Origin: Stutzerimonas stutzeri KOS6
GTDB taxonomy: Bacteria; Pseudomonadota; Gammaproteobacteria; Pseudomonadales; Pseudomonadaceae
Reading direction: 5' to 3'
Assembly: GCF_000307775.2 (NCBI RefSeq)
Contig: NZ_KK020676.1
Span: forward strand, 338,119-402,118
Length of the DNA stretch: 64,000 nucleotides
Of this stretch, positions 60,158 to 64,000 are shown piece after piece (within the stretch, counting starts at the first letter, position 1; every line of letters starts with the position of its first letter). A program made the position numbers and the translations under genes. The notes below the pieces were generated by a model, which was not told the origin of the DNA, ran no database searches, and saw only the letters and a program-made list of their open reading frames with translations.

Positions 60158-61477
60158 ATGAGCACGCCCGTCACCAATGACTATGTCCGTTCGCTGGACC
60201 GCCAGCACGTCTTCCACTCCTGGTCGATCCAGAGCACGCTCAACCCCCTGGTGATCGCAGGCGGCGAAGGCTGCCGCCTCTGGGACCATGACGGCAACCG
60301 CTATCTGGACTTCAGCAGCCAGCTGGTCAACACCAACATCGGCCACCAGCACCCGAAGGTGATCGCGGCCATCAAGGCGCAGGCGGACAGCCTATGCACG
60401 GTCGCGCCAGCGACTGCCAACCTGATGCGCGGCGAAGCGGCCAAACGCATCCTCGCCCGGGCCCCTGCCGGCTTCAGCAAGGTCTTCTTCACCAATGCCG
60501 GCGCCGACGCCAATGAGAACGCCATGCGCATGGCGCGGCTGTTCACCGGTCGCGACAAGATCCTCTCGGCCTACCGCTCGTATCATGGCAGCACCGGCGC
60601 GGCCATTGTCGCAACCGGCGATCCACGCCGCGTACCCAACGAATTTGCCCGCGGACACGTGCACTTCTTCAACCCCTACCTCTACCGCACCGAATTCGAT
60701 GCACGCGACGAGGCCGAGGAATGCGTTCGCGCCCTGCACCACCTGCGCCGGGTGATCGAGTGTGAAGGCCCTGCGGCGATCGCGGCGATCATCCTCGAAA
60801 CCATCCCCGGCACCGCTGGCGTCCTGGTGCCACCGGAGGGCTATCTGCAAGGCGTGCGTGCGCTGTGCGACGAGTTCGGCATCGTACTCATCTTCGACGA
60901 AGTCATGGCCGGCTTCGGCCGAACCGGGCAGTGGCTGGCGCTGGACAACTTCGGGGTCGCGCCTGACCTGATCGCCTTCGCCAAAGGGGTCAACTCGGGT
61001 TACGTACCGGCTGGTGGCGTGATGATCTCGCAACCGATCGCCGAGTACTTCGAGACGCGCTTCTTCCCCGGCGGCCTTACCTACTCCGGCCACCCACTGG
61101 CAATGGCCGCCATCGTCGCCACGCTCGACGCCATGGCCGAGGAAGGCATGGTCGAGAACGCCCGCCACGTTGGACAGGAAGTGCTCGGCCCAGGGTTGCA
61201 CGCACTGGCGAGCCGGCACGAACTGATCGGCGAGGTCCGCGGCGTCGGGTTGTTCTGGGCGATCGAGTTTGTCTCGGATCGTCAGCGCAAGACGCCGCTC
61301 GCCGCACCGATGATCGCGCAGATGAAGGCCGCCTTTCAGGCCCGCGGCCTGTTGACCTTCACCGTGGAGAACCGCCTGCATGTGGTGCCGCCGTGCATCG
61401 TCTCGCCGGCAGAGGTGAACGAAGCCCTGGCCATCCTCGACGAGGTGATCGGCGATTTTTCTCGGCGCGGCGCCTGA
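60158..61477 (+). CDS. Class III (omega) aminotransferase
   Basis: 439 residues. PLP-dependent class III fold: GCRLWDHDGNRYLDFSSQL (about 38), MRMARLFTGRDKILSAYRSYHGSTGAA (about 120), IIFDEVMAGFGRTG (about 243, Asp that binds the PLP pyridine) and LIAFAKGVNSGYVPAGG with catalytic Lys about 275, then HPLAMAA. Members transfer amino groups from omega-amines or amino acids, such as taurine, 4-aminobutyrate or beta-alanine, to pyruvate or 2-oxoglutarate. The substrate cannot be read here. The MocR regulator at 62280 lies 800 bp away and may control it. Confidence 0.9.
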   Translation: MSTPVTNDYVRSLDRQHVFHSWSIQSTLNPLVIAGGEGCRLWDHDGNRYLDFSSQLVNTNIGHQHPKVIAAIKAQADSLCTVAPATANLMRGEAAKRILARAPAGFSKVFFTNAGADANENAMRMARLFTGRDKILSAYRSYHGSTGAAIVATGDPRRVPNEFARGHVHFFNPYLYRTEFDARDEAEECVRALHHLRRVIECEGPAAIAAIILETIPGTAGVLVPPEGYLQGVRALCDEFGIVLIFDEVMAGFGRTGQWLALDNFGVAPDLIAFAKGVNSGYVPAGGVMISQPIAEYFETRFFPGGLTYSGHPLAMAAIVATLDAMAEEGMVENARHVGQEVLGPGLHALASRHELIGEVRGVGLFWAIEFVSDRQRKTPLAAPMIAQMKAAFQARGLLTFTVENRLHVVPPCIVSPAEVNEALAILDEVIGDFSRRGA

Positions 61478-61485
61478 GGCGCGAT

Positions 61486-61679
61486 GGGCGAACAAGTTCG
61501 CCCCTACAGAGTCTGCGACTACCCGTCGCCAACGCCCAGACCGTAGGGGCGAATTCATTCGCCCAACGGGGCACCGCCAATCGCCCCCGGGCGAACAAGT
61601 TCGCCCCTACAACACGCGGCATGGCTTGTGATTGCACGAAGGCGATCCCATCGCCCGTAGGGGCGAATTCATTCGCCCG
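61486..61679. repeat. Two inverted REP pairs (BIME-like) left of the RAYT gene
   Basis: REPs at 61486-61507 and 61589-61610 (GGGCGAACAAGTTCGCCCCT..) face reverse-oriented REPs at 61541-61564 and 61655-61679 (..AGGGGCGAATTCATTCGCCC). Loops of 33 and 44 bp. Such doublets are the substrates of RAYT transposases. Confidence 0.85.
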
Positions 61680-61705
61680 CAAGGTTCAGTGAGACATTCA
61701 ATCCA

Positions 61706-62152
61706 TCACAACCACGCCGCATCCCACCAGGGGTAATCGCCTACACACCGGACCAGCCCAGCCCGTAAAGGGTTCGCCACGATATAGCGGGCAACGGCCT
61801 GCAGATCTTCCTCGTGCCGCAACGCATGGTCGTGATAGCCACGCTGCCACACCGGCCCAGGCCCGATAGAGAGGCGCAGCGCAGTCGCCGAACGGCCCTT
61901 GAGCCGCTTGATCACAGAGGACAGCTCGCCGGTGTGTCTCAGCGCGAACAGCCAATGCAGATGGTCGGGCATGAGCACCCAGGCCAACGATGACACCAGA
62001 TGGTCTTCATGCAAGGTTCGCATTTGTCCAATAACCACGCGCGCACAGGTGGCGTCGGCAAACAAGGGGCGTCGTTCACGGGTGCAGGTGGTGATGAGAT
62101 AAAACTGACCGGGCGCCGAGTAGCGGCCACGAAGCAGAGCGTCGCGTGACAT
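61706..62152 (-). CDS. REP-associated tyrosine transposase (RAYT)
   Basis: 148 residues. Single-domain HUH/Y1 transposase related to IS200/IS605 TnpA: FYLITTCTRERRPLFAD (about 17-33), the HUH motif MPDHLHWLF (about 61-69), and the tyrosine helix LQAVARYIVANPLRAGLV (about 115-132) with catalytic Tyr in ARYIV. RAYT proteins cut and mobilise REP sequences and are domesticated in Pseudomonas. REP pairs flank it on both sides at 61486-61679 and 62201-62272, so the unit is a REPtron. No frameshift. Whether it is active now is not known. Confidence 0.9.
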   Translation of the reverse strand: MSRDALLRGRYSAPGQFYLITTCTRERRPLFADATCARVVIGQMRTLHEDHLVSSLAWVLMPDHLHWLFALRHTGELSSVIKRLKGRSATALRLSIGPGPVWQRGYHDHALRHEEDLQAVARYIVANPLRAGLVRCVGDYPWWDAAWL

Positions 62153-62200
62153 GTCCTTATGTCCTGGTTCAAATCGAGTGAAGCGTAGTCCCGGGCTCTT

Positions 62201-62272
62201 GGGCGAACAAGTTCGCCCCTACATCAATCGTCCAATCGCCGAACCCGCCCGTAGGGGCGAATTCATTCGCCC
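62201..62272. repeat. Inverted REP pair right of the RAYT gene
   Basis: 62201-62222 (GGGCGAACAAGTTCGCCCCT..) and reverse-oriented 62249-62272 (..AGGGGCGAATTCATTCGCCC), spaced by 26 bp. Same arrangement as on the other side of the gene. Confidence 0.85.
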
Positions 62273-62279
62273 GAGAAAA

Positions 62280-63776
62280 TCACAAACGATGCAGCACCTC
62301 ACCCAAAACCCGCGCGCCCTCACCGATACGCGCGGCATCGATGGCATGGAAGCCCAGGCGCATGAAGTTGGTCGGGGGCGCCTCGTTGAAGAAGATCTGC
62401 GCGCCAGCCTCGAACAGCACGCCCTGCTGTGCTGCAGCCCAGGCCAGGCGTTGCGTATCGACTCCCTCAGGTGCCTGCAGCCAAAAGGCGCTGGCACCGG
62501 GACTGCCCATGGGCTGGCAACCGGGCAGCTCATCATCGAGCGCCAGGCGCAGGGTATCGCGGCGGCGTCGATGCTCTTCGCGGAAGCGTCGCAAATGCGA
62601 GTCGTAATGCCCCTGCGCGAGAAATTCAGCGAGCATGCGCTGGTTGTTGAGCGGCGGGTGACGATACATCAGCCGGCGCAGCGCACGCAGCTCGTCGATC
62701 AGCTCGGCATCGGCCACCAGATAGCCGATTCGCAGCCCCGGTGAAAATGCCTTCGACAGGCTGCTCATGTAGATCACTCGCCCACTGGCATCGCTGGCCT
62801 TGAGTGCCGGCTGGGCCTGGTGATCGAGGTTGAATTCGGCATCGTAGTCGTCCTCGATCACCACCTGGTCGTGCTGGCGGATCTGGCGCAACAACGCGGT
62901 GCGCCGCGCCGCGCTCATGGCCACGCCGGTCGGTACCTGGTGGCCCGGCGTGACATAGAGGTAGTCGCAGCCATGCAGACGACTGTCCAGCACCAGGCCC
63001 TGGTCGTCCACCGACTGCAGCTGGATGTCAGCCCCGCGCAATTCGAACAGGCTCAGTGCATCGCGAAAGCCGGGGTTCTCCATCGCCACCCTCACGCCCT
63101 TACCCATCAGCAATGTGGCGAGCAGGTACAGCGCGTTCTGCGAACCGAGCGTGACCAGAATTTCATCGGGACGCGCCCAGATGCCTCGTTTGGGCAGCAC
63201 GCGCGTGCGCAGTTGCTCGACGAGCATCTCATCGTCGCGATCGAACCGATCGTTCATCCAGCTTGGATCACGGTCGCCGCGCAGCACCGTGCGGGACACT
63301 TCCCGCCAGCGCTCCAGCGGGAACAGTTCGCGGATCGGCTGGCCGTAGACGAACGGATAGGGGTAGCGCGTCCAGTTGCTCGGGCGCAGCACACCGTGTT
63401 TCAGGCTGGGCTGCATCTTCAGTCGCGCGCTCCAGTCTGGTGCACGGTCACCCATCACATCGCAAGACGGTTCGCCCTTGTGCAACAAGGCGATTCGGGG
63501 CGGCTCGTGGGCTGCATCCCCCGAACGGTAATCCGGATGCAGGTAGTAACCGCTGCGTGGCCGGCTGACCAGATATCCGTTGTCCAGCAGGCTTTCATAA
63601 ACCAGCGCCACCGTGTTGCGCGACACCGCCAACTGCTGCGACAGCTTGCGACAGGAAGGCAGTGGCTCATCGACAGGAAAGCCGCCACTGAGGATCGTGG
63701 AGACCAGCGTTTCGCGCAATTGCTCCTGCAAGCCTCGTTGATGATCGAAGTTCAGGTGGATGTAGTGATCGATCAT
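62280..63776 (-). CDS. MocR-type (GntR-aminotransferase) transcriptional regulator
   Basis: 498 residues from ATG 63776 with GGGAGG upstream. The longer frame to 63992 runs through REP elements and is not used. N-terminal GntR winged helix (about 1-75: QGLQEQLRETLVSTILSGGFPVDEPLPSCRKLSQQLAVSRNTVALVYESLL). A long linker precedes an aminotransferase class I-like domain (about 130-495), with PLP-binding Lys about 342 in MSSLSKAFSPGLRIGYL. MocR proteins control genes for pyridoxine, GABA, taurine or other amines, often next to an aminotransferase. The gene at 60158 is the natural candidate. Confidence 0.9.
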   Translation of the reverse strand: MIDHYIHLNFDHQRGLQEQLRETLVSTILSGGFPVDEPLPSCRKLSQQLAVSRNTVALVYESLLDNGYLVSRPRSGYYLHPDYRSGDAAHEPPRIALLHKGEPSCDVMGDRAPDWSARLKMQPSLKHGVLRPSNWTRYPYPFVYGQPIRELFPLERWREVSRTVLRGDRDPSWMNDRFDRDDEMLVEQLRTRVLPKRGIWARPDEILVTLGSQNALYLLATLLMGKGVRVAMENPGFRDALSLFELRGADIQLQSVDDQGLVLDSRLHGCDYLYVTPGHQVPTGVAMSAARRTALLRQIRQHDQVVIEDDYDAEFNLDHQAQPALKASDASGRVIYMSSLSKAFSPGLRIGYLVADAELIDELRALRRLMYRHPPLNNQRMLAEFLAQGHYDSHLRRFREEHRRRRDTLRLALDDELPGCQPMGSPGASAFWLQAPEGVDTQRLAWAAAQQGVLFEAGAQIFFNEAPPTNFMRLGFHAIDAARIGEGARVLGEVLHRL

Positions 63777-63840
63777 GGTGCCTCCCTCAACAGCCTGCCA
63801 GGGCCCAAGCAAGGACTGCGCCACGACTGGCGGACCACCC

Positions 63841-63974
63841 GGGCGAATGAATTCGCCCCTACACCGGATCACGCAAAGCACCGTAGGGGCGAACTTGTTC
63901 GCTACAGTCCCGGCGTGTTGCAGCGGGGACCGGCCCTGGCTGCAACCACCCGGGCGAATGAATTCGCCCCTACG
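63841..63974. repeat. Three REP elements upstream of the MocR gene
   Basis: 63841-63863 and 63952-63974 (GGGCGAATGAATTCGCCCCT..) and reverse-oriented 63881-63902 (..AGGGGCGAACTTGTTCGC). The sequence ACGCAAAGCACCGTA... also recurs, so a larger unit is being repeated to the end of the window. Confidence 0.85.
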
Positions 63975-64000
63975 CAGGATCACGCAAAGCACCGTAAGGG

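Noticed and set aside
60392..61558. 388-codon minus-strand frame across the aminotransferase
   Set aside because: Complement of a real gene, starting in a REP element.

Overview
The window looks like a chromosome segment of a Pseudomonadaceae bacterium, most likely of the Pseudomonas/Stutzerimonas stutzeri group. This is inferred from gene content, codon use, REP-type repeats and a REP-associated transposase; no rRNA or marker gene is present. It has two parts. Positions 1 to about 40.66 kb are accessory DNA, visibly less GC-rich, dominated by heavy-metal resistance. Positions 40.67-64 kb are ordinary GC-rich chromosome. The seam is visible: hrpB is cut after its DEFH helicase motif at 40665 and accessory DNA follows directly.

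Accessory part. 0.2-6.5 kb: a czcI-czcC-czcB-czcA Zn/Cd/Co efflux operon on the minus strand, divergent from an OprD-family porin (6.9-8.2 kb) and followed by a CzcR/CzcS-like two-component system (8.5-10.6 kb). 10.7-12.8 kb: a CadR-like MerR regulator divergent from an HMA-CDF cation exporter, then a HAD hydrolase. 12.8-16.2 kb: a rearrangement scar with a shortened TcmP gene, tail and head fragments of a small tyrosine recombinase in reversed order, two unknown genes (one with a HEPN-like motif) and a possible transposase start. 16.4-25.6 kb: a copper operon (P1B ATPase, small periplasmic protein, CusC, CusB with fused CusF domain, CusA, CusF). 25.7-32.2 kb: PtrA-like protein, two tiny metal-ligand-rich proteins, an orphan CopS-like kinase, an uncharacterised ATP-grasp-like protein, a DUF305 protein, a broken SDR and a 19-cysteine Csp-type copper storage protein. 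32.7-38.3 kb: copA-(Met/His-rich protein)-copB-cytochrome c, a second PtrA-like gene and a CopR-like regulator without an adjacent kinase. A 342-bp direct repeat (the 3' end of tcmP) lies at 12.87 and 38.39 kb and brackets the copper block. Ten copies of a dyad close to ATTAC-N6-GTAA(T/G) stand before nearly every metal transcription unit, so the island reads as one regulon. 38.9-40.6 kb holds an unknown gene divergent from a HipB-like regulator, and a DUF6088 (AbiEi-like) gene with no toxin partner.

Chromosomal part. DUF6515 protein, a small lipoprotein, FieF-type exporter, Lrp/AsnC regulator and DUF2788 protein (41.1-44.4 kb). A TonB-dependent receptor lies between the two minus-strand genes of a two-component system, followed by a DUF3649-PepSY-DUF3325(frameshifted)-DUF4198 cluster (44.4-51.6 kb), probably metal or siderophore uptake. 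Then come rluE, the urea ABC transporter urtABCDE behind a sigma-54 promoter with an NtrC-like site (52.4-58.6 kb), a class II aldolase-family gene, a class III aminotransferase and a MocR regulator (59.2-63.8 kb). Gaps from urtA onward are packed with palindromic REP elements, including a 113-bp tandem array and a RAYT transposase flanked by REP pairs.
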